NCBI GenBank assembly: GCA_038831005.1
Contig: JAWBKZ010000006.1
Location: forward strand, 24,875 to 88,874
Reading direction: 5' to 3'
Source: Ignisphaera sp.
GTDB taxonomy: Archaea; Thermoproteota; Thermoprotei_A; Sulfolobales; Ignisphaeraceae
Length of the DNA: 64,000 nt
Made by a program: the position numbers and the translations under genes. Below are positions 10,094-18,494 of this stretch, in pieces. The notes under the pieces were generated by a model that searched no databases, was not told the DNA's origin, and saw nothing but the letters and a program-made list of their open reading frames with translations. Position 1 is the stretch's first letter. Each line of letters opens with the position of its first letter.

Positions 10094-10423
10094 CTATTCT
10101 TCCTCACTCTCTAGTTCTTCAAGATCCAGCTCTATAACGGGGGCAGGTCTACTAGATTTTGAGCTCTCCTTAGATAATTTAACACTCTTTTTAGCGCCTT
10201 CTATCTCAACATCTTCTCCAACTTTCATTTTAGTTACAACACCCCTCCATCTGTATCCACATGTAGGACACTCATAACTACCCATAACGGTTATCGTTAT
10301 TCTACCTTGACTATCAGGTAAAGGTGAAACTAATTGCCATGTTTTAGATGGCTCTACAGTTGTACCACATTTGGGGCATATGTTTCCCCGCGAGTCCTTA
10401 CCACCCTTTCCTCCTTTAGTCAT
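10094..10423 (-). CDS. Zinc-ribbon protein with acidic tail
   Basis: A 109-residue protein with two CxxC knuckles (CPKCG near residue 17 and CPTCG near 56) enclosing a beta-rich segment, which is a zinc ribbon, then a Ser/Lys-rich linker and a strongly acidic end (LDLEELESEEE). I do not recognise a named family. ATG 10423 is preferred over ATG 10441 because GGTG at 10435-10432 is correctly spaced and a TATA-like box lies about 30 nt upstream. It is divergent from enolase and 3 nt before the signal peptidase gene. A nucleic-acid-binding role is inference. Confidence 0.7.
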   Translation of the reverse strand: MTKGGKGGKDSRGNICPKCGTTVEPSKTWQLVSPLPDSQGRITITVMGSYECPTCGYRWRGVVTKMKVGEDVEIEGAKKSVKLSKESSKSSRPAPVIELDLEELESEEE

Positions 10424-10441
10424 AATTGTTACACCCAACAT

Positions 10442-10496
10442 TTATGACAAATTTAAATATTTAAAGTTTTAGCATTAATACATAATTAAATATTTT
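10442..10496. promoter_or_regulatory. Short divergent promoter region
   Basis: About 55 bp separate the zinc-ribbon gene from enolase. The leftward side has a TATA-like run (ATTTAAATATTTAA, about 10450-10463) some 30 nt from ATG 10423. The rightward side has TACATAATTAAATATTT just before the enolase GGTG site. Both genes would have very short leaders. Confidence 0.4.
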
Positions 10497-10506
10497 GGTG
10501 TACATT

Positions 10507-11796
10507 ATGGTAAACCTCTATTTGATAAAATATGTAGATGCCCTTCAGGTTATTGATTCTAGAGGAGACCCTACAGTTGAGGTGTATATTGAAACAATTG
10601 GTGGCGGTATAGGTAGAGCTATAGCTCCTGCTGGCGCGTCAAGAGGTAAGTTTGAAGCTGTTGAGATAAGGGATGGAGATGCGAATAGATATAAAGGCAG
10701 AGGAGTTCTCAGGGCTATAGGCAATGTTGTGAATTATATTGCTTCAGCTATACAGGGTATGGATTCTAGAAAACAGTTTGAAATAGACAGAGTACTCATA
10801 GAGCTTGACGGGACTCAGAATAAAGAGAAAATTGGTGGTAACGCTATGATAGCAACAAGTTTAGCTGTAGCAAAAGCTGCGGCTGATACTGCTAAACTAC
10901 CGTTATTCCAGTATCTTGGAGGAACAAGAGCTAGAGTTCTTCCCGTACCTATGCTGAACATAATAAATGGTGGAGCACATGCAGGTAATGAGCTCGCTGT
11001 ACAGGAGTTTATGATAGTTCCTATAGGATTTGATAGATTTTCAGAGGCACTCAGGGCGGCAGTAGAAATATATAAGGAATTGAAATCATTCCTTAAATCA
11101 CAATACGGTGCTTCTGCCACTAATGTAGGTGATGAAGGGGGATTTGCACCACCTATGAAGCTTGTTAGCGAGGCCATATCTGCTCTAGCTAAATCTATAA
11201 GGAATTGTGGATATGATATAGAAAATCAAATTAGGATATCGCTTGATGCAGCAGCTTCACAATTCTATGTTGAGAATAAAGATGTATACAGGATTGATGG
11301 TCAAGAATTATCAAGGGATAAGCTCATAGAGTATTGGAAGAAGCTTACAGATGAGTATGCATTACTTAGCATAGAAGATCCATTTAATGAAGATGATTTC
11401 GAAGGATATGCCGATTTACGTAGAGCTCTCAAAGGCAAGACCATAATCGTAGGAGACGATTTAACGGTTACAAATGTCAATAGGCTATCAGAAGCCATAA
11501 AGAGAGATGCGGTAAGTGGTGTAATAGTTAAGCCTAATCAAGTGGGAACATTATCAGAAACTCTAGAGTTTATTGAGATGTCTAAACAAAATAGTATAGT
11601 AACGATAATTAGTCATAGAAGTGGGGAAAGTGAAGACACATCAATAGCCCATATAGCTACAGCCGTTGGAGGACCATTCATAAAAACAGGTGCACCTGCA
11701 AGAGGAGAAAGAACAGTTAAATATAATGAGTTATTAAGAATAGAAAAGATTCTCGGTTCCGAAGCAGTTTATGCAGGAAAATACGTTTTAAGATAA
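10507..11796 (+). CDS. eno: Enolase
   Basis: Enolase interconverts 2-phosphoglycerate and phosphoenolpyruvate in glycolysis/gluconeogenesis. The protein (429 aa from ATG 10507) has DSRGDPTVEV at the N-terminus, the NGGAHAGN loop, metal ligands Asp247 (SLDAAA), Glu290 (IEDPF) and Asp317 (VGDDL), catalytic Lys342 (VKPNQ) and the SHRSGE motif. GGTG at 10497-10500 sets the start. In many archaea eno sits in the Rpo10-S2 operon; here it is detached from that operon at 52-53 kb. Confidence 0.97.
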   Translation: MVNLYLIKYVDALQVIDSRGDPTVEVYIETIGGGIGRAIAPAGASRGKFEAVEIRDGDANRYKGRGVLRAIGNVVNYIASAIQGMDSRKQFEIDRVLIELDGTQNKEKIGGNAMIATSLAVAKAAADTAKLPLFQYLGGTRARVLPVPMLNIINGGAHAGNELAVQEFMIVPIGFDRFSEALRAAVEIYKELKSFLKSQYGASATNVGDEGGFAPPMKLVSEAISALAKSIRNCGYDIENQIRISLDAAASQFYVENKDVYRIDGQELSRDKLIEYWKKLTDEYALLSIEDPFNEDDFEGYADLRRALKGKTIIVGDDLTVTNVNRLSEAIKRDAVSGVIVKPNQVGTLSETLEFIEMSKQNSIVTIISHRSGESEDTSIAHIATAVGGPFIKTGAPARGERTVKYNELLRIEKILGSEAVYAGKYVLR

Positions 11797-11799
11797 ACA

Positions 11800-11862
11800 G
11801 TTTAGTCAGTCACGGGTTCAAACATCATATTTTCAGTAGCGCCTCAGCATCATCATCTAGAT
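11800..11862 (-). ncRNA. Candidate C/D box sRNA
   Basis: On the minus strand the elements appear in order: C box ATGATGA (11856-11850), a 13-nt guide TGCTGAGGCGCTA, D' box CTGA (11836-11833), a ~5-nt spacer, C' box ATGATGT (11828-11822), a 12-nt guide TTGAACCCGTGA, and D box CTGA (11809-11806). Spacing is that of compact archaeal methylation guides. The D guide is complementary to TCACGGGTTCAA, which contains the tRNA T-arm core GGGTTCAA, so a tRNA target is possible. It lies just downstream of enolase, antisense to its 3' flank. Confidence 0.7.
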
Positions 11863-11952
11863 AAGAAGAGCCAAATTTATACAAAATATTCTGAAATAAA
11901 ATAAACTTTTGAGTTAGTAAATACAAGCACTTATAGAGTTAGGGTAAAGAAA

Positions 11953-13110
11953 GTGGTTACCAATCTGCCCGCTGAAGCAAAGGCTAAATTCGCTAAATAT
12001 ATGGATGCTAAAACACCTGAGGAGAAATTAAGAGCATTAGAGGAGTTTCTTTCATCAGTTCCTAAACACAAAGGAACTGAAAACCTTGTTAGATGGGCAA
12101 GGCGAAGAATGGCTGAACTAAGGGAAGAAATAGATGAGAGAAAAAAGAAGAAATCAGGTGGTGGTATATCGTTTTTTGTTGAAAAGGAGGGTGCAGCTCA
12201 AGTAGTTATCATAGGGATGACGAAAGTTGGTAAGAGTTCTTTCCTAAAGGTGCTCACAAATGCAAATGTTCAAATATCGGATGTACCATATACAACAAAG
12301 TTTCCAGCGGTGGGCATGCTGCGTTACGAAGATATACAGTTTCAATTAGTTGAATCACCAGCAATAATACCTGAAGGAGGTGGGTGGAACACAAAGGTTG
12401 TGGGTTTGGCAAAGAATAGTGATGGAATAGTATTGATGTTGGATGCAACACGGGATATTGTTGATGATTTTCTCCTTATTAAAAACTTTCTCGAAGAGCA
12501 CGGACTGTATATAGAAAAACCTAAAGGATACGTACATGTTGAACGCAGATATGGGGGAGGTATAAGGATCATAAATTACGGTAAACTCCTGTGTACTGAA
12601 GAAGATATATCAAAACTTCTAAATAGCTATAGAATATATCATGCTGTTGTAAAGGTATACGGGGAAATCGGTATCGATGATGTTGAGAGATCCATATACG
12701 AAACCACCATATATAAACCAACAATAGTTGTTGTAAATAAGGTAGATTTAGATAAATCTCTAAAAAGCATAGAAATACTTAGACCTATCTTACCAAGCGA
12801 TATACCCGTGCTTGCAGTATCAGCATCATACAGAATTGGTCTCGAAAATATAGGGTCCACTATATTCAAGGTACTAGATCTGATAAGAATATACACTAAA
12901 CCACCTCTAGGTAAACCATCAGAAAAACCACTTGTGGTGAAGAAAGGTACAACGGTTCTAGATGTAGCTAAAATTATACACAAAGAGCTCTATGAAAAAT
13001 TTGCTTATGCACGCATATGGGGAGCTTCAGCAAAATATCCAGGACAAAGAGTTGGCGCAGATCATGTTCTAGAAGATAGAGATATTGTTGAAATCAATAC
13101 AAAGAAGTGA
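11953..13110 (+). CDS. DRG/OBG-family GTPase with TGS domain
   Basis: This is an archaeal homologue of eukaryotic developmentally regulated GTP-binding proteins. An N-terminal helical segment (residues 1-70) leads to a G domain with G1 at 88-96 (GMTKVGKSS), a G3-like VESPAIIPEGGG region where most GTPases have DxPG, and G4 NKVD near residue 260; a C-terminal TGS domain spans about 315-385. The start is GTG 11953. The family is linked to ribosomes, but the precise role in archaea is unclear. Confidence 0.85.
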   Translation: MVTNLPAEAKAKFAKYMDAKTPEEKLRALEEFLSSVPKHKGTENLVRWARRRMAELREEIDERKKKKSGGGISFFVEKEGAAQVVIIGMTKVGKSSFLKVLTNANVQISDVPYTTKFPAVGMLRYEDIQFQLVESPAIIPEGGGWNTKVVGLAKNSDGIVLMLDATRDIVDDFLLIKNFLEEHGLYIEKPKGYVHVERRYGGGIRIINYGKLLCTEEDISKLLNSYRIYHAVVKVYGEIGIDDVERSIYETTIYKPTIVVVNKVDLDKSLKSIEILRPILPSDIPVLAVSASYRIGLENIGSTIFKVLDLIRIYTKPPLGKPSEKPLVVKKGTTVLDVAKIIHKELYEKFAYARIWGASAKYPGQRVGADHVLEDRDIVEINTKK

Positions 13111-13167
13111 TTTTGAAAGCAAATCAGTTTATAACCTGGTATATGCCATACTCTGGTTGTGAGATGT

Positions 13168-13473
13168 ATGGCTATAGAAAAGCTCATACTTGTAACAGCC
13201 ACCCATATGCCTCAACATAAACATTTTAAAAAATTAGCCGAAGAACTATCAAAAGAGCTTAAAATAGATCTAGAGATACGTGAGGAAGATTATGTATTTG
13301 TAAGTACATATGGAGAAAAAGATGAATTTGGAATGTCCTGGCTCCCTCAACTATTTGTTGTAGTTGATGGCGAGATAAAACCTGCACTAACGAAGTTCCC
13401 AATAAATGAAAAAACCTTAGAGCTAGATTACGAAAAAGCGTTAAAAGAGGTCAAAGAAAAACTAGGTCTATAG
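13168..13473 (+). CDS. Small hypothetical protein
   Basis: A 101-residue soluble protein that I cannot name. It begins with a beta strand and a His-rich turn (LILVTATHMPQHKHF) and contains WLPQLFVVVDGEIKP, which recalls the cis-Pro and following strands of thioredoxin-like folds, but no CxxC is present. Start ATG 13168 is favoured; GTG 13159 is the alternative. Coding is supported by length, charged composition and position between conserved genes. Confidence 0.6.
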   Translation: MAIEKLILVTATHMPQHKHFKKLAEELSKELKIDLEIREEDYVFVSTYGEKDEFGMSWLPQLFVVVDGEIKPALTKFPINEKTLELDYEKALKEVKEKLGL

Positions 13474-13497
13474 AGTAGATTAAGTATATACAAAACA

Positions 13498-13923
13498 TCA
13501 TTCTTCTTCAATTTCTTCTTCAGCTTCTTCAGATGTAATGTTTTTAGCAAGTTCGAGAACCTTACTAGATGTAGCTTCATCAACGTATGGAGCAACTACA
13601 AAAACCTTAGAGTCTCTAATCTGATCTTCAACCCATTCGTTTTCAAAACTAATAATGTATATAGGAAGCTCGAATACAGCTCTATCTCCAAATCTCTTAA
13701 GATTGAATTGTGAGTAGAGCTCGTATTGTTCTTTTGTTATCGGTAAATTCACATTTACTTCATGTTTATGTTTAACGACAACGAGGTCAGACTTCTGAGG
13801 ATTCCATAACTCAAGTGCTTTAATTACGGTATCTTTGAGAGATTTATCTAATGTTCCTTCAATTATCCGTTGTTCCTTTACTTCACCATCTTCTGAGCGT
13901 ATTATGAGTATCTTCAAAGCCAC
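13498..13923 (-). CDS. Conserved-looking hypothetical protein (possibly DUF2286)
   Basis: A 141-residue acidic protein without transmembrane segments or cysteines. It begins MALKILIIRSEDGEV and ends in a run of acidic residues. Length and general pattern recall the crenarchaeal DUF2286 family, but that is memory of a family outline and not a confirmed match. It converges with the preceding small gene, with 24 nt between the stops. Confidence 0.55.
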   Translation of the reverse strand: MALKILIIRSEDGEVKEQRIIEGTLDKSLKDTVIKALELWNPQKSDLVVVKHKHEVNVNLPITKEQYELYSQFNLKRFGDRAVFELPIYIISFENEWVEDQIRDSKVFVVAPYVDEATSSKVLELAKNITSEEAEEEIEEE

Positions 13924-14085
13924 CTACCTTCAAGATAATCGTGAATCTTGTTTTTCCTGAGACTTTATATAGATGAATAATAATAAGCTGTATATAAGTT
14001 TTGTTAGAGGAAAGTATTATGAATGCTTTGATTAGCTACACATTTTTAATAAACAGAAAGGTGTAGATAATAGTGGTGAACAGTG

Positions 14086-14331
14086 ATGGGCTTTGAGGAA
14101 GTTGTTCAAATATTCAGCTCTATAGCTAATAAATTAAGTGGAATGACTACAGGTACAGCACATACACTAGCATGGATGGGTATAATACTCATAGTTATAG
14201 TGATAGTGTATTATTTAGTTGTGGGGCTTGTTAAAGTGGGTAAAGCGTTTCTGAATATGAGGGTTAAATATCTCGGAGTCTTTGTGTTGCTCTTAGGTTT
14301 AGCGTTGATAACTATTGCAATACTTATATAG
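14086..14331 (+). CDS. Small two-helix membrane protein
   Basis: An 81-residue protein with two clear transmembrane segments (about residues 26-50 and 60-81) separated by a short basic loop (KVGKAFLNMRVKY). ATG 14086 is preceded by GGTGA at 14075-14079, a strong start signal. I do not recognise the family. The topology suggests a small integral membrane subunit; it has no obvious partner nearby. Confidence 0.6.
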   Translation: MGFEEVVQIFSSIANKLSGMTTGTAHTLAWMGIILIVIVIVYYLVVGLVKVGKAFLNMRVKYLGVFVLLLGLALITIAILI

Positions 14332-14424
14332 AGGTATAGTGTTTGTTTTTAATATATTATGATTCTATCCTGTTAATAGAGTTAAAAATATTTGTTCTAT
14401 AGTGTAAGTATAGTAGATATATTC

Positions 14425-14483
14425 AAGAGATGATGTTGGTTAAAAGCGCTGAGCATGTGATGAAGGGCCTGATTCTGACACTA
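14425..14483 (+). ncRNA. Candidate C/D box sRNA
   Basis: The elements are: C box ATGATGT (14430-14436), a guide ending TGGTTAAAAGCG, D' box CTGA (14449-14452), spacer GCAT, C' box GTGATGA (14457-14463), an 11-nt guide AGGGCCTGATT, and D box CTGA (14475-14478). Guide and spacer lengths are those of archaeal C/D sRNAs. It fills the gap between the small membrane protein and a convergent hypothetical gene. The RNA targets were not identified. Confidence 0.7.
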
Positions 14484-14498
14484 TTGTTCATGGTATCT

Positions 14499-15251
14499 TT
14501 AACTAAGTTTTGTAAAGGTTGTAAGTATGAGAAGAGTATAGACTATTAATGAAATGGTATTTTCGATATCTGTAGAGAATATGTATCCTTTTCCAATTTT
14601 AACTACTATGGGTTCTTTATCAATTGATACTAAAGTCCTGCAGTAGGGATATAGTGATTTATCTAGGTCTATGGTGCAGTATCTACACTTTCCGAATTCA
14701 TTTATATATCTATTCAAAACAGATCTCATAAACAATGATGTCCAGTCATTAGTAATTTTAATTTCTAACCTGCATCTTGAATTAGTAATAGGCTTATTCT
14801 CTAGCTCAATAAAACCACCATTAATTATTTTAGTTGCAGTTTCTCTATTGATGTAACTACTATCTATACATAGGTAGGGTATACCAATTCTGTCATCTCT
14901 TTTAATAACGGCATCAAGACCGATGGTCTTAGCTGTTCCACATAGATCATTACGAGAGTAAGGAAATACCTCTACTGTTTCTAACCATATAGGTTCGGCA
15001 ATACTATATCCAAAATCTATGAAGTTTTCTTTCTTGGTATTGCAGATCACAGCCGATAGAGGTTCAATAGTTATTGATCTCTTTACGTTACCTACTTTTA
15101 TTGGTATGGTACTGGGCTCTACAACTATGTATGTCCGAGCTCTGTGTGAAAACGTGAATATCTTCTTTAAGTATTCGAGAATATATCCGCCAAGATATTC
15201 ATTTATCCAATTCAAGAAAATAATTACTCTGCAGTTTTCGTTTAACCACAT
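14499..15251 (-). CDS. Hypothetical protein with C-terminal hydrophobic segment
   Basis: A 250-residue protein I do not recognise. It has a beta-rich central part, a cysteine pair (GKCRYC near residue 189) and a C-terminal hydrophobic stretch (ISLIVYTLLILTTF) that could be a tail anchor. No signal peptide is evident. It is divergent from spt4. The long open frame with balanced composition supports it as real, but the function is unknown. Confidence 0.5.
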   Translation of the reverse strand: MWLNENCRVIIFLNWINEYLGGYILEYLKKIFTFSHRARTYIVVEPSTIPIKVGNVKRSITIEPLSAVICNTKKENFIDFGYSIAEPIWLETVEVFPYSRNDLCGTAKTIGLDAVIKRDDRIGIPYLCIDSSYINRETATKIINGGFIELENKPITNSRCRLEIKITNDWTSLFMRSVLNRYINEFGKCRYCTIDLDKSLYPYCRTLVSIDKEPIVVKIGKGYIFSTDIENTISLIVYTLLILTTFTKLS

Positions 15252-15329
15252 ATTTTTAACCTCAATATTTGCTATACAGTAAAAGTTTTTGAACTAAATA
15301 AACTGAATAGTTTACAGCAGGTGTGCAGT

Positions 15330-15539
15330 ATGAGTAGGGGTGTCAAGACGTTCAAAGCTTGTTTAAGATGTAAAGCTCTTGTTAAACCTGATGAAGAGAT
15401 ATGCCCTATATGTGGATCAAATGAATTCACACATGAGTGGAGTGGCATAGTTATCGTAGTAGATCCTCAGAAATCTGAAGTAGCGAAGATCTTAAACATA
15501 AAAACACCTGGTAGATACGCTTTAAAAGTTGGTGCATAA
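15330..15539 (+). CDS. spt4: Transcription elongation factor Spt4 (RpoE'')
   Basis: Spt4 pairs with Spt5 to make RNA polymerase processive. The 69-residue zinc protein has CLRCK...CPICGS, then the beta strands EWSGIVIVVDP and the SEVAKILNI helix characteristic of Spt4. AGGTG lies 9 nt before ATG 15330. In many archaea spt4 follows rpo7; here it is 24 kb away and heads the S24e-S27ae-kae1 group. Confidence 0.92.
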   Translation: MSRGVKTFKACLRCKALVKPDEEICPICGSNEFTHEWSGIVIVVDPQKSEVAKILNIKTPGRYALKVGA

Positions 15540-15577
15540 CTTATCTCTAAGGTCTACATAACGATAGGTGTGTATTG

Positions 15578-15919
15578 ATGGATCTAGAGAAAAAATTGGG
15601 TAAGAAGGGTAAAACAGTTAAATTAGACGAAAAAACATCGATAATGATAACGAATGAAAATGTAAATAGATTATTGAAAAGGATAGAGCTAGATCTGTAC
15701 ATAGATCACGTATTTAGTGGAACTCCATCAAAAAGTTTGCTAAAAAATGTTATAGCCAACCTGTATAACGTACCCGAAGAAAATGTTATTGTTAAAAACA
15801 TAGAGAGCAGATATGGTTTAGGCACATCAATAGCTCATATACATGTATATAGTGATACAGACTATATGAAGAGAGTTGAACTAAAGCATATATTGAGGAG
15901 AAATAATGTACAGATATAG
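15578..15919 (+). CDS. rps24e: Ribosomal protein S24e
   Basis: A small-subunit protein of 113 residues. The family signature is seen in HVFSGTPSKSLLKNVIANLYNVPEENVIV and in YGLGTSIAHIHVYSD, ending with RNN as in homologues. The start is ATG 15578, after AGGTGT. Position between spt4 and S27ae is the common archaeal arrangement. Confidence 0.92.
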   Translation: MDLEKKLGKKGKTVKLDEKTSIMITNENVNRLLKRIELDLYIDHVFSGTPSKSLLKNVIANLYNVPEENVIVKNIESRYGLGTSIAHIHVYSDTDYMKRVELKHILRRNNVQI

Positions 15920-15936
15920 AGTATCGGTGGTTCTAG

Positions 15937-16128
15937 ATGTCTAAGGACACAAAATCGACATACAGATCAAGCCTCTATGAGTATGACTATAATATAGGAG
16001 AGATAAAGTTGAAGAATAGGCTCTGTCCACGTTGTGGCTCAGTAATGGCACTCCATAAAGTCGGTAGAGTTCGTTGGCATTGTGGCAAATGCAACTACAC
16101 ATTATTTGTTGAGGAAAAAGCGAAGTGA
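15937..16128 (+). CDS. rps27ae: Ribosomal protein S27ae
   Basis: A 63-residue zinc-ribbon ribosomal protein. Four cysteines form CPRCG (residues 30-34) and CGKC (residues 49-52), with the VGRVRWHCGKC motif typical of S27ae. Its stop overlaps the kae1 GTG start by 4 nt, implying coupled translation. Confidence 0.92.
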   Translation: MSKDTKSTYRSSLYEYDYNIGEIKLKNRLCPRCGSVMALHKVGRVRWHCGKCNYTLFVEEKAK

Positions 16129-17126
16129 TTGTACTAGGGATAGAATCTACAGCACATACTTTTGGTATAGGGATTGTAACAGATAAGGATGTGGATTTTG
16201 TTCTTGCAGATGAAAGAATTAGGTATATACCAAAAGAAGGAGGTATACATCCTAGAGAAGCATCAAGATATTTTGCTGAAAATGGTCCGAAAGCTATTGA
16301 AAAAGCACTAGCTAAAGTAGATATAAATCCAAGATCTATAGACGCTATAGCGGTTGCATTAGGGCCGGGATTAGGACCATGTCTTAGAGTTGGAGCAACA
16401 ATAGCTAGAGCATTAGCTGTATATCTAGGTAAAGCACTTGTTCCTGTAAATCATGCTGTTGCTCATATAGAGATAGGGCTGAAGACCACGGGTTTAAAAG
16501 ACCCAGTTATTGTGTATCTCTCTGGTGGGAATACAGCTATAGTAGCTCTTGTAGAGAAAAGGTATAGAGTTTTCGGGGAAACAATAGATATTGCTTTAGG
16601 AAATCTTCTAGATTCGCTGGCTCGCGATATAGGATTAGCGCCACCATATATAGTTAATGGACTTCATGTTATTGATGTATGTGCTGAGAAAGGTAAAAAT
16701 ATAATTGAAGAACTACCATATGTTGTGAGAGGACAGGATGTATCTTTTTCAGGTTTATATACTGCTGCTCTTAAAGCCTATAAACGTGGTGTAGATATAA
16801 ACGATCTATGTTTAACTGTTAGAGAGATAGCCTACAACAGTATTATCGAAGTATCTGCAAGGGCTCTTATGCATACAAAGAAGAAAGAGATCATGATTGT
16901 AGGCGGAGTTGCCGCAAGCCCTATTTTGAGAAATAAGTTTGAAGCATTAGCACATATATATGGAGCAAACCTGGGGATTGTACCTCCTCAGTATGCTGTA
17001 GATAATGGTGTCATGATTGCTTGGACAGGACTATTAGAATACAAATCCGGTATAATTGTAGAGCCACAAAAGGCTATAGTCAACCAGAGATGGAGAGTCG
17101 ATGAGGTTGATATTATTTGGAGATAG
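16125..17126 (+). CDS. kae1: tRNA threonylcarbamoyladenosine synthase subunit Kae1
   Basis: Kae1 is the catalytic KEOPS subunit that transfers the threonylcarbamoyl group to A37 of ANN-decoding tRNAs. The 333-residue ASKHA-fold protein has the iron-binding histidines His110 and His114 (NHAVAHIE), the nucleotide motif YLSGGNTA near 130, and GGVAASPILR near 264. Unlike many euryarchaea, Kae1 and Bud32 are separate genes here, overlapping by 10 nt. Start GTG 16125. Confidence 0.96.
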   Translation: MIVLGIESTAHTFGIGIVTDKDVDFVLADERIRYIPKEGGIHPREASRYFAENGPKAIEKALAKVDINPRSIDAIAVALGPGLGPCLRVGATIARALAVYLGKALVPVNHAVAHIEIGLKTTGLKDPVIVYLSGGNTAIVALVEKRYRVFGETIDIALGNLLDSLARDIGLAPPYIVNGLHVIDVCAEKGKNIIEELPYVVRGQDVSFSGLYTAALKAYKRGVDINDLCLTVREIAYNSIIEVSARALMHTKKKEIMIVGGVAASPILRNKFEALAHIYGANLGIVPPQYAVDNGVMIAWTGLLEYKSGIIVEPQKAIVNQRWRVDEVDIIWR

Positions 17127-17878
17127 ATTTGAAGAAAGCTTTATCAAGTCTTTTAGATGAACGTGTACTTCTGTTTCTACCAAATGGTGAAGAAATTAAG
17201 GATATGCTTAAGGATGTGAAGATAATAGCTATGGGTGCTGAAGCTGTTATAGCTAAAGCAGTATTCCTCGATATCGATGTAATTATAAAGTGGAGATTTC
17301 CCAAACCATATATGCCTCAGCATCTCGATACCGAGTTTAGAAGGATTAGAACTTCTACAGAAGCTAAAGCATTATTCAAGTCTATAGTCATCGGTATTAA
17401 GGTGCCTATACCGCTCTATATAGATGATGATACTGGACTGCTCATAATGAGCTTCATAGATGGGGTTTCACTGCGAGACACAATGGATAGTTTCTCTATC
17501 GAGAATGTATGTGAGATATGTAGAAAGATAGGGATATGCGTAGCAAAATTGCATGAGAACTCTATAGCTCATGGAGATATAACGACAAGTAATATATTGA
17601 TCGAGAAAGGCAGTAAAGATGTTTATATAATAGATTTTGGATTAACAAATTTCACTAGCAGATTGGAGGATCAGGCTATTGATGTACATATATTCTTTCG
17701 ATCAATAGAAAGTACTCACCACAATTTCGAAGATCTGGCAAAAAAATGTTTTATCGAGGGATATAGACAGATCAGGGGAAACTATACAAAAAAAGTTCTA
17801 GAGACAGTCAATAATATAAGGAAGATGGGTAGATATGTAGCTGAAAGAAAGATAAAGAGTATATGGAAATCACAATGA
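17117..17878 (+). CDS. bud32: KEOPS kinase/ATPase Bud32
   Basis: Bud32 (PRPK) is the small atypical kinase of KEOPS that switches Kae1 activity. Kinase motifs are Lys58 (VIIKWR), HGDITTSN at 152-159 with Asp154, and DFG at 173-175. The length (253 aa) is slightly above the usual ~220 because of extra N-terminal residues. The TTG start at 17117 is uncertain; TTG 17129 is an alternative. The gene overlaps both neighbours. Confidence 0.93.
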   Translation: MEIDLKKALSSLLDERVLLFLPNGEEIKDMLKDVKIIAMGAEAVIAKAVFLDIDVIIKWRFPKPYMPQHLDTEFRRIRTSTEAKALFKSIVIGIKVPIPLYIDDDTGLLIMSFIDGVSLRDTMDSFSIENVCEICRKIGICVAKLHENSIAHGDITTSNILIEKGSKDVYIIDFGLTNFTSRLEDQAIDVHIFFRSIESTHHNFEDLAKKCFIEGYRQIRGNYTKKVLETVNNIRKMGRYVAERKIKSIWKSQ

Positions 17879-18462
17879 TTAAGCTATACTTTGTTACAAA
17901 CAACATGGGTAAGTTTAATGAAGCTAAGGAAATACTAAATAGCTATGGAGTTTCTCTAGAACGTATAGATACTGAAAAAATAGAGATTCAGAGTACATCT
18001 TTAGAAGATATAGCTAGATACTCAGCTATACATGTATACAAGCAGGTAAGGAAACCCATTATTGTGGAGGATTCTGGACTGTTTATAGATGCTCTAAACG
18101 GTTTCCCGGGTCCTTACAGCAGTTATGTCTATAAAACCATAGGGTTAAAAGGGATATTAAAACTTCTACAAGGTGAAAACAATCGTAAAGCGGTATTTGA
18201 AGCTGTTGTTGCTTTAGCTTTAAGAGAAGATATGGTTCTAACCTTTAAAGGTGTTGTAGAAGGATACATAGCTCTTGAGATTAGAGGTTCAAAAGGGTTT
18301 GGCTATGACCCTATATTTGTGCCAAAAGAAGGTGAAGGTAAAACTTTTGCCGAAATGGATATACATGAGAAGAACATGTATTCGCATAGAGGAAAGGCTT
18401 TTAGATCGTTGGGGATGTGGATAAATATGAATATAGATAAGCTTAAATACATAGTACTCTAA
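17875..18462 (+). CDS. rdgB: XTP/dITP pyrophosphatase (HAM1/RdgB family)
   Basis: This house-cleaning enzyme hydrolyses non-canonical purine nucleotides such as XTP and dITP. Motifs are FVTNNMGKFNEA at the N-terminus, VEDSGLFIDAL in the middle and GSKGFGYDPIFVP plus SHRGKAFR at the C-terminal side. ATG 17875 overlaps the bud32 stop as ATGA; ATG 17863 is an in-frame alternative. The residue count (195) is normal. Confidence 0.93.
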   Translation: MIKLYFVTNNMGKFNEAKEILNSYGVSLERIDTEKIEIQSTSLEDIARYSAIHVYKQVRKPIIVEDSGLFIDALNGFPGPYSSYVYKTIGLKGILKLLQGENNRKAVFEAVVALALREDMVLTFKGVVEGYIALEIRGSKGFGYDPIFVPKEGEGKTFAEMDIHEKNMYSHRGKAFRSLGMWINMNIDKLKYIVL

Positions 18463-18494
18463 ATAAATGGTTATTGGTATAGGGTTGTTAATCT

